64,000 nucleotides of DNA from Winogradskyella sp. (GCF_013213835.1 NZ_JABSSU010000004.1:1-64000), one strand, 5' to 3'. Shown: positions 43,188-53,127, counted from the stretch's first letter. Notes: generated from the sequence alone by a model not told the origin. Numbers and translations are program-made.

Positions 43188-46100
43188 ATGAAAAACATCT
43201 TTTTAGCCCTAATATTTGCAGTCTCTGCAACCTCATTAGCTCAACAGAAATATCAAAGTTTACTTTGGGAAATAACCGGCAATGGTCTTGAAAAACCATC
43301 TTATTTATATGGTACAATGCATGTAAGTAAAAAAGTCGCTTTTAGATTAGATGACGTCTTTTATGAATCTTTAAATAAAAGTGATTGTATTGCTTTAGAG
43401 TCTGACCCAATATCCTGGCCAGCATTCAACTATGAAATGATGCTAAATGAAATGGCCTATTACAAAAATTATAGAGCGGATATTTACACTAATCTCTTTA
43501 AACTAACTCATCCTGAAGAAATGGCTGTGAGAGCTTCTGTTAGAATGGATAATGGTGCTGTTAATGCTTATTTATATAGAAAGAATAACGCAACAGATAA
43601 TTTTGAAGAGGAGACTTACCTTGATATGTTTATTTATCAAGCCGGCAAAAAAAATAATAAAGAAATTTACGGTTTAGAGGATTTAGCAGAATCGCGTTAT
43701 CTAACAACAAAGGCAGCGTACAACATCAACAAAAAAGAAAAAGAACCTTGGTTACAAAAGTTATATTCTAAGGAGAATCCATATTTACTACAAGAGAATC
43801 TGTATAGAGATAGAAATCTAGATTTACTTGACTCAATCGGCGCTAGTGAAAACACTGAGTTTTACAGAGAGAACATGCTTTACATTCGAAACGAAAATAT
43901 GGTGATTTCGTTAATTGAATTAATGCCTAAAAAATCTGTATTTGCTGGGGTTGGTGCTGCGCACTTACCAGGAGAAAAAGGTATGATAAATATGCTGAGA
44001 GAAAGAGGTTATACAGTTAAAGCACTGACCTCCGAACAGACTGATTACGGAAAAACTGAAAAAACGAAACTCGATAGCTTATTTGTAGATCCAATTCTGA
44101 AAAAACACAAAACTAATGATGGCTTTTTGACTCTAAACACTTATGACGAACTTAGGGAGTTTTCTTATGGCGGTCAGAAATATTATTTAGATCCAGACAT
44201 GACTAATGGTGCTTATTTAACAGTAAACAGAATTAGTAGGTTTAAATATTTGCCCAATGAAAAAGACAATATCACATTACAAGATATTGACAATTTATTG
44301 TATGAGGATATTCCTGGAGATATCATTAAGAAAGAATCAATGACAAATCCTTATCCTGGAATAAGTATTGTAAATAAAACCAAAAAGGGAGAATTTCAGA
44401 AATATCATATTTACCAAACTCCACTAGAAATCATCATTATTAAATATGCAGGAAGAAGTGACTTTGTGTTAAACCACGCTGACAAGGTTTTTGAATCAAT
44501 TACCTTAAAGACACCTACATCATCTCATGGACGTTTTATTGCACCAAACAAAAAGTTTGAGGTTAATTTCCCTGATTATAGGATAGCAAGTAACATGAAT
44601 AATAATGGTAGTAAGTTATTGGAAGGATACGACAATGATGGCTATTATTTTGTGCAAGAAGCTCCGCTTCAAGATATATCTTATATAGAGGAAGATAGTT
44701 TTGAGGCAAAATATTTACATCATGCCTTTTACAAAGCATATAAGTTAAATGAAGCAAAAGGTGGATTTAAAGCAGGAACATACAGGACTTATGAGTCTCA
44801 AGCAACTTTAGACTCAACATCTAATAAATACTTATTTTTAAAAACGGTTGTTAAAGATGGTAGCTACTATTTATTAGGATACGTTGGTAATAATTCTGAA
44901 GATAAATCGACGTTTTTTAAATCGTTTAAATTCCATGAAACCAACTATGACGGTTTCAAAAAAGTTGTTGATACAACTCTACATTTTACAGTAAACACCA
45001 TTGCAAAACCACCTTTACCTAATCCCTATTCTTATGGTGGTTATGGTAATGACGAGGACAAAGATTATGACGAAAAAATAAAATCAACCACTTATGCAAC
45101 TAAGGCGAATGAACAGATAAAAATAACGCGAAAGAAATTTCATGACTTACAGATGTATCACAATATAGATAGCCTATGGAAGGGTCAAGAACGAAAAATT
45201 AATTTCTCAAATAGATACTATACGCCAGAAGAAACCTTTATCATCTCTAATCGTTCTAAATCCAAAAAAGATGATATTTACTATTATAACTTTACGTATT
45301 CTGACACCGGTAGTGTAAAACAAGTTTTGGTAAAAAACATACTTAAAGAAGGTGTTCTCTTTGAACTAAAAACACTTATTGATTCATTAGATGGACCATC
45401 TAAATTTGTGAAAGAGTTCTATGACTCGTTTACACCAAATGACACGTTATTAGGAAAATCAGTTCTTAATGATAAGACAGAGGAATTCTTTAAAGCTCTA
45501 AAAGCTAATGACAGCATTATTTTTGAAGATTATGAACGTGTTAAATTCAAAAAGGAAAATAGTAAAGATATTATTGCCATTTTAAAAGACTTTGAATTTA
45601 AGAAAGAGCGCTTAGATATTAAATCGCACCTTGTAGAACAACTTATTGAAATAGATCTTAAAAATAATCTGGATTTCATTAAGAAACTGTATTACGATAG
45701 CTATTCGGACCCAGATACTCAAAAATCAATTTTAAGAGGTTTATTTCAGTCAAAGAAAAAAGAGAATTACAGTATTGCCTTAGATTTGATGGAACGTGAT
45801 TTGCCTTTAGGATCAGTAAATAATCTTTTTTCTAGTTATTACAAGAAAGATTCTTTACAGCTGAAAGCAGCACTATTCCCAAGATTATTAGAATACAGTT
45901 CTATAAACGAATACAAAAACTCAGTCTATAGCCTATTGTCTCGTTTAAAAGATAGCGGTTATGTAAAATCAAAAGTGTACAACAAGCACAAAAAGCAATT
46001 CATAAATGATGGTAAAGTTGAGGTTAAAAGAAAGTTAGGTAACAATAATCGTTATAACTACAATTCTTATTACAGCAATCTATCAGTATATATCAAACTG

Positions 46101-46712
46101 ATTTTTCCTTACAGATCGGATAAAACAGCAAAGGATTTCTTTGAAAAATTACTGAATGTAGACGACACTCGTGCACTAGTTAACTACTATGTGTTATTAG
46201 CAAAAAACAATGAAGAAATTCCAGATGAACTTAAGGAAAAAATCCTCGAAGAAGAGAAAAATCAGTTCATGCTTTTAGAAGCATTAGCCGAAGCGAAATT
46301 ATCTAAAAAGATAAAATCCTTGCAGATTGACCAACAACAATTCGCAAAATCTAAAATTCTATCTAAATCTAATTTTGAAAAGGAAAAGGACTCGATAAAC
46401 TTTTTATTAAAACGCGATTTTGTAACCGATAAAGGCAAGAATGCTGTAATGTATTTCTTTAAGATTGAAAAGGAAAACGAATATTCTGGCAAAAAAGAAT
46501 ATTTACATTACATTTCCTTTATTAAGCCAAAAAAAGAAGGACAGCTTGTTGTTAAGGACTATAACATGTCTAGAAATTATGGCACAGAGATTGACAAAAC
46601 TAGAGAGCTCGAAGAACAGTTAGAAGAAATTATTAACCTAGCCATTTACAAAGACCGAAAGCGCGTCTCTCCTAGTGGTAGAAATAATTATGATGATTAT
46701 TATGGGTACTAG
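43188..46712 (+). CDS. Very large exported TraB/GumN-family protein
   Basis: 1174 residues with a signal peptide (KNIFLALIFAVSATSLAQ). Residues about 20-285 are the TraB/GumN domain: WEITGNGLEKPSYLYGTMHVSKKVAF at the start and SVFAGVGAAHLPGEKGMINMLRERGY at the end, carrying the conserved Gly and His residues of this putative metalloprotease family (Tiki-like). The remaining 890 residues are lysine- and tyrosine-rich with no family I recognise. GumN proteins are normally about 300 residues, so the extension is unusual. Its stop faces the AraC gene stop with 3 bp between. Confidence 0.8.
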   Translation: MKNIFLALIFAVSATSLAQQKYQSLLWEITGNGLEKPSYLYGTMHVSKKVAFRLDDVFYESLNKSDCIALESDPISWPAFNYEMMLNEMAYYKNYRADIYTNLFKLTHPEEMAVRASVRMDNGAVNAYLYRKNNATDNFEEETYLDMFIYQAGKKNNKEIYGLEDLAESRYLTTKAAYNINKKEKEPWLQKLYSKENPYLLQENLYRDRNLDLLDSIGASENTEFYRENMLYIRNENMVISLIELMPKKSVFAGVGAAHLPGEKGMINMLRERGYTVKALTSEQTDYGKTEKTKLDSLFVDPILKKHKTNDGFLTLNTYDELREFSYGGQKYYLDPDMTNGAYLTVNRISRFKYLPNEKDNITLQDIDNLLYEDIPGDIIKKESMTNPYPGISIVNKTKKGEFQKYHIYQTPLEIIIIKYAGRSDFVLNHADKVFESITLKTPTSSHGRFIAPNKKFEVNFPDYRIASNMNNNGSKLLEGYDNDGYYFVQEAPLQDISYIEEDSFEAKYLHHAFYKAYKLNEAKGGFKAGTYRTYESQATLDSTSNKYLFLKTVVKDGSYYLLGYVGNNSEDKSTFFKSFKFHETNYDGFKKVVDTTLHFTVNTIAKPPLPNPYSYGGYGNDEDKDYDEKIKSTTYATKANEQIKITRKKFHDLQMYHNIDSLWKGQERKINFSNRYYTPEETFIISNRSKSKKDDIYYYNFTYSDTGSVKQVLVKNILKEGVLFELKTLIDSLDGPSKFVKEFYDSFTPNDTLLGKSVLNDKTEEFFKALKANDSIIFEDYERVKFKKENSKDIIAILKDFEFKKERLDIKSHLVEQLIEIDLKNNLDFIKKLYYDSYSDPDTQKSILRGLFQSKKKENYSIALDLMERDLPLGSVNNLFSSYYKKDSLQLKAALFPRLLEYSSINEYKNSVYSLLSRLKDSGYVKSKVYNKHKKQFINDGKVEVKRKLGNNNRYNYNSYYSNLSVYIKLIFPYRSDKTAKDFFEKLLNVDDTRALVNYYVLLAKNNEEIPDELKEKILEEEKNQFMLLEALAEAKLSKKIKSLQIDQQQFAKSKILSKSNFEKEKDSINFLLKRDFVTDKGKNAVMYFFKIEKENEYSGKKEYLHYISFIKPKKEGQLVVKDYNMSRNYGTEIDKTRELEEQLEEIINLAIYKDRKRVSPSGRNNYDDYYGY

Positions 46713-46715
46713 ATT

Positions 46716-47615
46716 TTAACTCGCTGCGGTAATATATTTTTTAGGCGTTGTACCGAATTTCTTTTTAAAAGCTGATATAAAATGGCTAGCAGTGCTATAA
46801 CCCACTTTTAATCCGACTTCATTTACGTTATGTTCGCCAGATTCTAAAAGTTTACGGGCTACTTCCATTTTATAATCAAATAGGAATCCATAAACTGTGT
46901 CGCCATATATTTGTTTGAAACCTTCTTTCAACTTCTTAAGGCTTAAATCTACCATTTGAGATAACTCCTTTAAAGTTGGTGGCTCAGCCATATTAGCTGT
47001 AATGATATCTTTTGCTTTTTTAAGTTTTGCTACATTAACCTCATCTACTAAAAATGGACATTGCTCAATGTCGGCATCTTCATTTCTATTAAAGTATAAA
47101 CTCAAAAGTTCATATACTTTACCTTTAAAATACAATGGTTTAATTGAATTGTTAAGATTAAAACTAATCATTTGGTTAAGGACTACTGACATATACGGAT
47201 TAATTTTTCCATCAGTATAATATTTCTTATCCTTATTATCTTCAGAAAGAAAAGTCACATAATTTGCATCTTGAGAAAACAAGCCATGAAACTTCTCTAT
47301 AGATATAACAACAGATACTAACCAAGAGTGCGGTTGCAATTCTAAATGGATAGGTAAATCGCGTTGTGGATTATATAAAAGTAAAGATGTGTCTTCTTTT
47401 ATATCTAATGTATAAGTGCCTTGATTAAAAACAAATACAGCCGATCCTTTTGTACAGAAATGAAATTGTATAAAGCTACTATCAATATCACGTTCTAAAA
47501 TGGCAACGACATCATTATCATTTTTAGAAGTTAATACGAAAAAGCCATCCTCTAACAAGATTTCATCAAAAGTACCTTCAGCGACACTTTTTGAAGTCAA
47601 TTTTTCTAGATTCAT
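46716..47615 (-). CDS. AraC-family regulator divergent to the haem operon
   Basis: 299 residues from the ATG at 47615; a TTG at 47654 is less likely. The N-terminal half (about 1-190) is a sensor without recognisable fold. The C-terminal AraC domain reads TLKELSQMVDLSLKKLKEGFKQIYGDTVYGFLFDYKMEVARKLLE and NVNEVGLKVGYSTASHFISAFKKKFGTTPKKYI. The combination recalls PchR-like regulators of iron/siderophore genes. Its 5' end faces hemA across 200 bp containing a 32-bp palindrome, which makes it a candidate regulator of haem synthesis. Confidence 0.87.
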   Translation of the reverse strand: MNLEKLTSKSVAEGTFDEILLEDGFFVLTSKNDNDVVAILERDIDSSFIQFHFCTKGSAVFVFNQGTYTLDIKEDTSLLLYNPQRDLPIHLELQPHSWLVSVVISIEKFHGLFSQDANYVTFLSEDNKDKKYYTDGKINPYMSVVLNQMISFNLNNSIKPLYFKGKVYELLSLYFNRNEDADIEQCPFLVDEVNVAKLKKAKDIITANMAEPPTLKELSQMVDLSLKKLKEGFKQIYGDTVYGFLFDYKMEVARKLLESGEHNVNEVGLKVGYSTASHFISAFKKKFGTTPKKYITAAS

Positions 47616-47670
47616 TTTGTTGTTATTTAGATTGGTTCTAAACAAATGGGTCAAAAACCCCTGAATTCAC

Positions 47671-47702
47671 TATAAAAATATGACAAATATCATATTTTTA
47701 TA
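47671..47702. promoter_or_regulatory. 32-bp palindrome in the AraC/hemA intergenic region
   Basis: TATAAAAATATGA-CAAATA-TCATATTTTTATA: perfect 13-bp arms, 6-bp spacer. Its centre TATGA-N6-TCATA has the spacing of Crp/Fnr sites (TGTGA-N6-TCACA). It contains little GC, so it is unlikely to be a terminator. Confidence 0.6.
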
Positions 47703-47774
47703 AAAAATAACTCTAAAAAACCAGAAACGATACTTTAAGTTCTTCTAGCGTTATTTTTTTATCTGAGACAAAAT

Positions 47775-47782
47775 TAAATTTG
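47775..47782 (+). promoter_or_regulatory. -7 box TAAATTTG of the hemA operon
   Basis: TAnnTTTG 34 bp before the hemA ATG, about 72 bp right of the palindrome end; no spaced -33 TTTG is visible, consistent with dependence on an activator. Confidence 0.5.
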
Positions 47783-47816
47783 CCCTGTTAATTTCCAAGT
47801 CAGGTAAAACGAGCGA

Positions 47817-49067
47817 ATGCAACATCATAAGAGTACACATTTTTACGCTATAGGTCTCAGCTATAAAAAAGCCGACGCCGAAGTGCGTGGTCATTTTAGT
47901 TTAAGTAACGAAGGTAAAAACAACGTTATGGTTCAAGCTAAAGCAAATGGCATTGAAAGTCTTATACTTATTTCTACCTGCAACAGAACTGAACTTTACG
48001 GTTTTGCAGAACATCCTTATCAGCTTATTCATTTGCTTTGTGAAAACACAAAAGGTACTGTTGAAGAATTTCAAGATGTAGCTTATGTCTACAAAAACAA
48101 AGAAGCTATTAACCATATGTTCAGAGTTGGTTCTGGACTTGACAGTCAAATTCTAGGTGATTTTGAAATTATTAGTCAATTAAAATCAGCAGCAAGAGTT
48201 TCAAAAATTGAAGGTTTACTCAACTCATTTACTGAGCGTTTAGTAAATTCTGTAATACAAGCTAGTAAACGAATTAAAAACGAAACAGAATTATCTTCTG
48301 GTGCGACATCGGTATCATTTGCTTCTGTGCAGTACATCATGAATTCTGTTGAGAATATTTCAGAAAAAAATATTTTACTTTTTGGTACCGGCAAAATTGG
48401 CAGAAATACTTGCGAAAATTTGGTGAAGCACACTAAGAACTCACACATTTCATTAATCAATAGAACCAAAGCAAAAGCAGAAGAAGTTGCTGGTAAGTTT
48501 AATGTACTCGTGAAAGACTTTGAAAATCTTGAAGACGAAATTAACAACTCTGATATCGTTATTGTTGCCACAGGTGCGCTTAATCCAACGGTATACAAAT
48601 CTTTAATTACAACTAAAAAACCATTATTGGTTTTAGACTTATCTATTCCAAAGAATGTAAACGAAGATATTAAAGCATTACCAAATGTATCACTGATGCA
48701 TATGGATGATTTAGCTAAAATCACTGATAACACACTAGAGAAACGTAAAGCATTTATACCTGACGCCGAACGAATTATCAGTGAAGTTATGGCAGAATTT
48801 AATGCTTGGTTAGATACTCTAAAATTTGTACCTACAATTCAAGCGATAAAGCATAAACTTACAGATATTAAAAATTCTGAACTCAATACACATCGCAAAA
48901 AAATAGCTGACTTTAACGAAGACCAAGCCGAATTGATTACAAATACGTTGATTCAAAAAATCACAAATCAATTTGCACATCACCTTAGAGAAGATAGTGA
49001 CTCTTCGGACGAAAGTATTGAGCTTATCAAAAAAATATTCCAGTTAGAAACCACTGAAAATGTCTAA
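47817..49067 (+). CDS. hemA: Glutamyl-tRNA reductase
   Basis: 416 residues. The catalytic Cys lies in LILISTCNRTELYGF (about Cys55), the substrate-binding GSGLDSQILGDFEI follows, and the NADPH domain has ILLFGTGKIGRNTCENL. The C-terminal dimerisation helices complete the family length. It reduces glutamyl-tRNA to glutamate-1-semialdehyde, the first committed step of the C5 pathway. Its stop overlaps hemC by 8 bp, so hemA-hemCD are coupled. Confidence 0.95.
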   Translation: MQHHKSTHFYAIGLSYKKADAEVRGHFSLSNEGKNNVMVQAKANGIESLILISTCNRTELYGFAEHPYQLIHLLCENTKGTVEEFQDVAYVYKNKEAINHMFRVGSGLDSQILGDFEIISQLKSAARVSKIEGLLNSFTERLVNSVIQASKRIKNETELSSGATSVSFASVQYIMNSVENISEKNILLFGTGKIGRNTCENLVKHTKNSHISLINRTKAKAEEVAGKFNVLVKDFENLEDEINNSDIVIVATGALNPTVYKSLITTKKPLLVLDLSIPKNVNEDIKALPNVSLMHMDDLAKITDNTLEKRKAFIPDAERIISEVMAEFNAWLDTLKFVPTIQAIKHKLTDIKNSELNTHRKKIADFNEDQAELITNTLIQKITNQFAHHLREDSDSSDESIELIKKIFQLETTENV

Positions 49068-50637
49068 AGTAATTCGTATTGGCACACGCGATAGTCAACT
49101 CGCAATGTGGCAAGCAGAAACTGTCCAGGCGCAATTAGAGCGCTTAGGCCACAAAACTGTATTGGTACCTGTAAAATCCACAGGAGATTTAGTCTTAGAT
49201 AAACCTTTGTATGAACTTGGCATTACTGGGATTTTTACAAAAACTTTAGACATCGCAATGCTTAATGAAGATATTGATATTGCGGTGCATTCTCTTAAAG
49301 ATGTGCCTACAGTATTACCAAAAGGCATCGTACAAGCGGCAGTTTTAAAACGTGGCAATGTTAATGACGCATTGGTTTTTAAAAACAATGAAGAATTCCT
49401 CTCTGCAAAGGATGCTATTATAGCAACCGGTAGTTTAAGACGCAGAGCGCAATGGCTTAATCGCTATCCAACCCATACAGTTGTTGGCTTAAGAGGTAAT
49501 GTAAATTCTAGACTTCAAAAATTAGAAGACAACGATTGGAATGCTGCAATATTTGCAGCTGCAGGCATCGGCAGACTTAATATAAGACCAGAAAATGCTA
49601 TTAATTTGCATTGGATGATACCTGCGCCAGCACAAGGTGCTATTATGATTACGGCTCTAGAAAAGGATACCGAAATTTTAGAAATCTGTGCCGAAATTAA
49701 TCATAAAGACACAGAGATTTCAACATCTATAGAACGTAAGTTCTTAAATAGACTAGAAGGTGGCTGTACAGCGCCAATTGGTGCTTTGGCATTTATTAAA
49801 AACGAAGAAGTTAATTTTAAAGGCATTCTTCTAAGTAAAGATGGCACAAAAAAGATTGAAGTTTCAAAAGTTGTCCCTTTAGGCAAGCATCACGATTTAG
49901 GTGAATTCTGTGCGGATTACATTATTAGCAAAGGCGGAAAAACACTTATTGACCAGCTACACAGAAGCGATAAAACAACCAATATCTATTCGACAAAAAA
50001 GTTGACGGATGACCAATTACAGTTGTTTCATAACGATGTAGTCGCAGAAAGTAATGATGCTATAAAAATCAGTCTGAATCGCATACCTAAAAGTGTTGTT
50101 AGAAATGAAATTGAAAACGTCATCATTACAAGTAAAAATGGTGTTGAAGCACTTTTAAACAACTTTTCAGCCACAGAATTACAATTCAAAAATATCTATT
50201 GTGTTGGACGACGCACCAAACGATTGATTGAAAACAGAATAGGAAAAGTAAAACATACTGAAGCTAATGCAGCTAAGCTTGTACAACATTTGATTGAATA
50301 TTTAGAAGGTACAGAAGTTACATATTTTTGTAGCGATTTAAGATTAGATACTTTACCAAAAGTTTTAAGTGAAAACAATATTGTTGTGAATGAGGTTGAA
50401 GCCTATCAAACACGATATAACGCCGATAAAATTGAAGGTGATTTAAAAGGTGTAATGTTCTATAGCCCATCAACCGTAGAGAGTTTCTTAAAGCAAAATA
50501 AACCAAACGGCATTGCATTCTGTATAGGTGAAACTACTGCAAATGTTGCTAAGAATTATTTTGAAGAGGTTCGCATTGCAAAAGTACCAACTGTAGAAAG
50601 TGTTATTGAATTGGTCAACATGCGCTTCGCGCAATAG
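49060..50637 (+). CDS. hemCD: Fused porphobilinogen deaminase and uroporphyrinogen-III synthase
   Basis: 525 residues. Residues 1 to about 305 are HemC: IRIGTRDSQLAMWQAE, SLKDVPT, GSLRRRAQW and the dipyrromethane cofactor Cys236 in LEGGCTAPIGAL. Residues about 310-525 are HemD: VIITSKNGVEALL, VGRRTKRLIE, VNEVEAYQT, VMFYSPSTVESFL and FCIGETTAN. The one protein polymerises four porphobilinogens and closes the ring to uroporphyrinogen III. In most bacteria these are separate genes; here there is no stop between them. It lies between hemA and hemE. Confidence 0.92.
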   Translation: MSKVIRIGTRDSQLAMWQAETVQAQLERLGHKTVLVPVKSTGDLVLDKPLYELGITGIFTKTLDIAMLNEDIDIAVHSLKDVPTVLPKGIVQAAVLKRGNVNDALVFKNNEEFLSAKDAIIATGSLRRRAQWLNRYPTHTVVGLRGNVNSRLQKLEDNDWNAAIFAAAGIGRLNIRPENAINLHWMIPAPAQGAIMITALEKDTEILEICAEINHKDTEISTSIERKFLNRLEGGCTAPIGALAFIKNEEVNFKGILLSKDGTKKIEVSKVVPLGKHHDLGEFCADYIISKGGKTLIDQLHRSDKTTNIYSTKKLTDDQLQLFHNDVVAESNDAIKISLNRIPKSVVRNEIENVIITSKNGVEALLNNFSATELQFKNIYCVGRRTKRLIENRIGKVKHTEANAAKLVQHLIEYLEGTEVTYFCSDLRLDTLPKVLSENNIVVNEVEAYQTRYNADKIEGDLKGVMFYSPSTVESFLKQNKPNGIAFCIGETTANVAKNYFEEVRIAKVPTVESVIELVNMRFAQ

Positions 50638-50707
50638 CTTAATCAGTAAAATTAAAAACAGCTAAAGGCTATACCAAAAAGCCAATAGCTAAAAGCCAAC
50701 AGCTATA

Positions 50708-51733
50708 ATGATAAAAAACGATTTATACTTAAGAGCATTAAAAGGAGAAACGGTTGAACGTCCACCAGTTTGGATGATGAGACAAGCCGGAAGATATCTG
50801 CCAGAGTTTATGGAGATAAAAGCTAAATATGATTTCTTTACACGTTGTCGTACACCAGAATTAGCGAGCGAAATCACAGTACAACCAATCCGTAGATATG
50901 GTATGGATGCTGCTATTTTATTCTCAGACATTTTGGTGATTCCTCAAGCTATGAATATTGAGGTAGAAATGAAGCCTAATTTCGGTCCGTATTTACCAAA
51001 TCCTGTACGCTCGCAAAAAGATGTAGATAATGTTATCATTCCTGATGTTAATGTAGAGTTAGATTATGTTATGCAGGCCATCAAAGCAACTAAAGAATTG
51101 CTAAATGACGACATTCCGTTAATTGGTTTTGCTGGTTCACCTTGGACGATTCTTTGCTATTGTGTTCAAGGTCAAGGCAGTAAAAACTTTGATAAGGCTA
51201 AAGAATTTTGTTTTACAAATCCTGTTGCTGCTCATAATTTACTTCAAAAAATTACGGATACTACCATTGCGTATTTAAAAGCAAAAGTGGAAGCTGGCTG
51301 TAATGCAGTTCAAATTTTTGATTCTTGGGGTGGCATGTTGTCACCAGTAGATTATCAAGAATTTTCATGGCAATACATCAATCAAATTATTGAAGCTTTA
51401 AAAGATGACGCGCCAGTTATAGCATTTGGAAAAGGTTGTTGGTTTGCACTAGGGGAAATGGCGAAATCTAATGCCTCTGCACTAGGTATTGATTGGACAT
51501 GCTCTGCTCGTAATGCACGTTATTTAACTGGCGGAAACATTACACTACAAGGTAATTTTGACCCGACACGATTATTTTCACCACCAGCTGAAATTAAAAA
51601 GATGGTTCACCAAATGATCAATGAATTTGGAAAAGACAAATACATTGTAAATTTAGGTCATGGAATATTACCTAATATTCCACTTGACAATGCAAAAGCA
51701 TTTATTGATGCTGTTAAGGAATACGGTTCATAA
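50708..51733 (+). CDS. hemE: Uroporphyrinogen decarboxylase
   Basis: 341 residues. The N-terminal signature [16 protein letters not shown] and the second signature [20 protein letters not shown] are exact HemE features; the catalytic Asp lies in [11 protein letters not shown]. It removes four carboxyl groups to form coproporphyrinogen III. The gap before it (70 bp) consists of repeated short words (AAAAGCCAA, AGCTAAA, ACAGCTA). Confidence 0.96.
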   Translation: MIKNDLYLRALKGETVERPPVWMMRQAGRYLPEFMEIKAKYDFFTRCRTPELASEITVQPIRRYGMDAAILFSDILVIPQAMNIEVEMKPNFGPYLPNPVRSQKDVDNVIIPDVNVELDYVMQAIKATKELLNDDIPLIGFAGSPWTILCYCVQGQGSKNFDKAKEFCFTNPVAAHNLLQKITDTTIAYLKAKVEAGCNAVQIFDSWGGMLSPVDYQEFSWQYINQIIEALKDDAPVIAFGKGCWFALGEMAKSNASALGIDWTCSARNARYLTGGNITLQGNFDPTRLFSPPAEIKKMVHQMINEFGKDKYIVNLGHGILPNIPLDNAKAFIDAVKEYGS

Positions 51734-51803
51734 GTTTTTATGACCAAAAGGTAACAGTTTGTCAGTTTATACGTCTAGATTTATATAGAAACATGTAATT
51801 ACT

Positions 51804-52586
51804 ATGGTCAGAGATATATTTAGAGGACTTCAAGTGTATAGTGGAGCCTATGGTTTAATTTCAAAATTAAAACTATGGAAGTACTTCGTGATTCCTATGA
51901 TTATTAGCTTAGTTGTTTTTGTTTTCATATTTGTCTCTGCTTACGGACTTTCTGATAACCTAGGCGAATGGATTGGTGGAATTTGGCCATGGGATTTTGG
52001 TAAAGAAACCTTTACAGCTATATCTACATTTATAAGTGGCATAGTTATATTTGCATTAGGCCTTATAATGTACAAACACATCATAATGGCTTTGTCTACA
52101 CCATTTATGAGTCCGGTTTCAGAAAAAATCGAAGCTTATTTTACAGGTAAGCCCGCCAAAAACTATATTAACACCTCATTCTCAAAGCAATTAGCTCGTG
52201 GTATTAGAATTAGTATTAGAAACCTATCTAAAGAATTGCTTTACACACTACCTATTCTATTATTAAAATTCATACCTATAATAAATATATTTTCAACAGC
52301 CTTACTGTTTTTAGTTCAAGCATATTATGCTGGTTTTAGTAATATGGATTATACACTTGAACGTCACTTTAAGTATCGTGAAAGTATCTCTTTTATTAGA
52401 AAAAATAGAGGTTTAGCAATAGGCAATGGTATTGGTTTCTTACTTTTACTTTTTATACCTGTCATTGGTGTTATCTTAGTACTTCCCTTATCAGTGACCT
52501 CAGCATCTGTAATTGCAGTTGATTTATTATTTGACGATGATGACGAAATAGGTTTTGAGCCTTTTGATAAAATAGAACTTAGTTAA
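51804..52586 (+). CDS. EI24/CysZ-like membrane protein
   Basis: 260 residues with four to five transmembrane helices. It has the EI24 layout: an N-terminal amphipathic segment (GLQVYSGAYGLISKLKLWKYFVIPMIISLVVF), a central loop (TPFMSPVSEKIEAYFTG) and the FSNMDYTLERHF segment before the last helices. CysZ is a sulfate transporter in proteobacteria, but members of this family in Bacteroidetes are uncharacterised. It stands inside the haem operon, its stop overlapping the acetyltransferase gene start by one base. Confidence 0.82.
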   Translation: MVRDIFRGLQVYSGAYGLISKLKLWKYFVIPMIISLVVFVFIFVSAYGLSDNLGEWIGGIWPWDFGKETFTAISTFISGIVIFALGLIMYKHIIMALSTPFMSPVSEKIEAYFTGKPAKNYINTSFSKQLARGIRISIRNLSKELLYTLPILLLKFIPIINIFSTALLFLVQAYYAGFSNMDYTLERHFKYRESISFIRKNRGLAIGNGIGFLLLLFIPVIGVILVLPLSVTSASVIAVDLLFDDDDEIGFEPFDKIELS

Positions 52587-53122
52587 TGATTGCACAATTT
52601 GAAGGCTTTGAAATTAATCCAGTTCATAATGGAGATGCTTGGAAAATCTGTGATTTGTGTGTGGCAAATATTGACCGATTTAAACGTTATTTTCCAAAAA
52701 CCTTAGAACAGAATCTCAACCCTACTTTATCTCAATTGTTTGTAGACAATAAAGTTAAAGCCTATGAAAACAAAGACGTCTTTCTTTACACATTAAAACA
52801 CTCTGAAAGTCGCAAACTAGCAGGGCTTATCTATATAAAAGAACTCGACTGGGGCAAAAAACAAGGTGAGTTTGCCTACTGTTTGGGTTACACATTTAGT
52901 GGTAAAAAGTTAATGGCAAAAGCTATTAAAACACTATCAAAATATGCCTTTGAAAGCCTCGGACTAGAAGTGCTTCAAATTATTGTACATAAAGACAATA
53001 TTTCTAGCGTTAATGTTGCAAAAATCAATAATTTTGAATGGCAAAGGACATTAAAAAAAGGCTACACACCACCAAACGAATCACCTCTAGACATGGAGTT
53101 ATACGAACTTTATAAATCATAA
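52586..53122 (+). CDS. GNAT acetyltransferase, RimJ/RimL type
   Basis: 178 residues of a GNAT fold: LYTLKHSESRKLAGLIYIKELDWGKKQGEFAYCLGYTFSGKKLMAKAIKTLSKYAFESLGLEVLQIIVHKDNISSVNVAKINNF. This contains strand 4, the CoA-binding turn and the Asn of the RimJ/RimL subgroup (HKDNISSVNVA). The target is unknown. Start overlaps the EI24 stop, and hemF follows 5 bp after its stop, so it is part of the haem transcript. Confidence 0.88.
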   Translation: MIAQFEGFEINPVHNGDAWKICDLCVANIDRFKRYFPKTLEQNLNPTLSQLFVDNKVKAYENKDVFLYTLKHSESRKLAGLIYIKELDWGKKQGEFAYCLGYTFSGKKLMAKAIKTLSKYAFESLGLEVLQIIVHKDNISSVNVAKINNFEWQRTLKKGYTPPNESPLDMELYELYKS

Positions 53123-53127
53123 TTATT

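Noticed and set aside
47648-47660. GGGT-N5-ACCC hairpin in the leader of the AraC gene as a riboswitch
   Set aside because: Only a 4-bp stem; far too small for any known riboswitch.
48176-48733. 185-codon minus-strand frame over hemA
   Set aside because: Antisense shadow of the well-conserved hemA.
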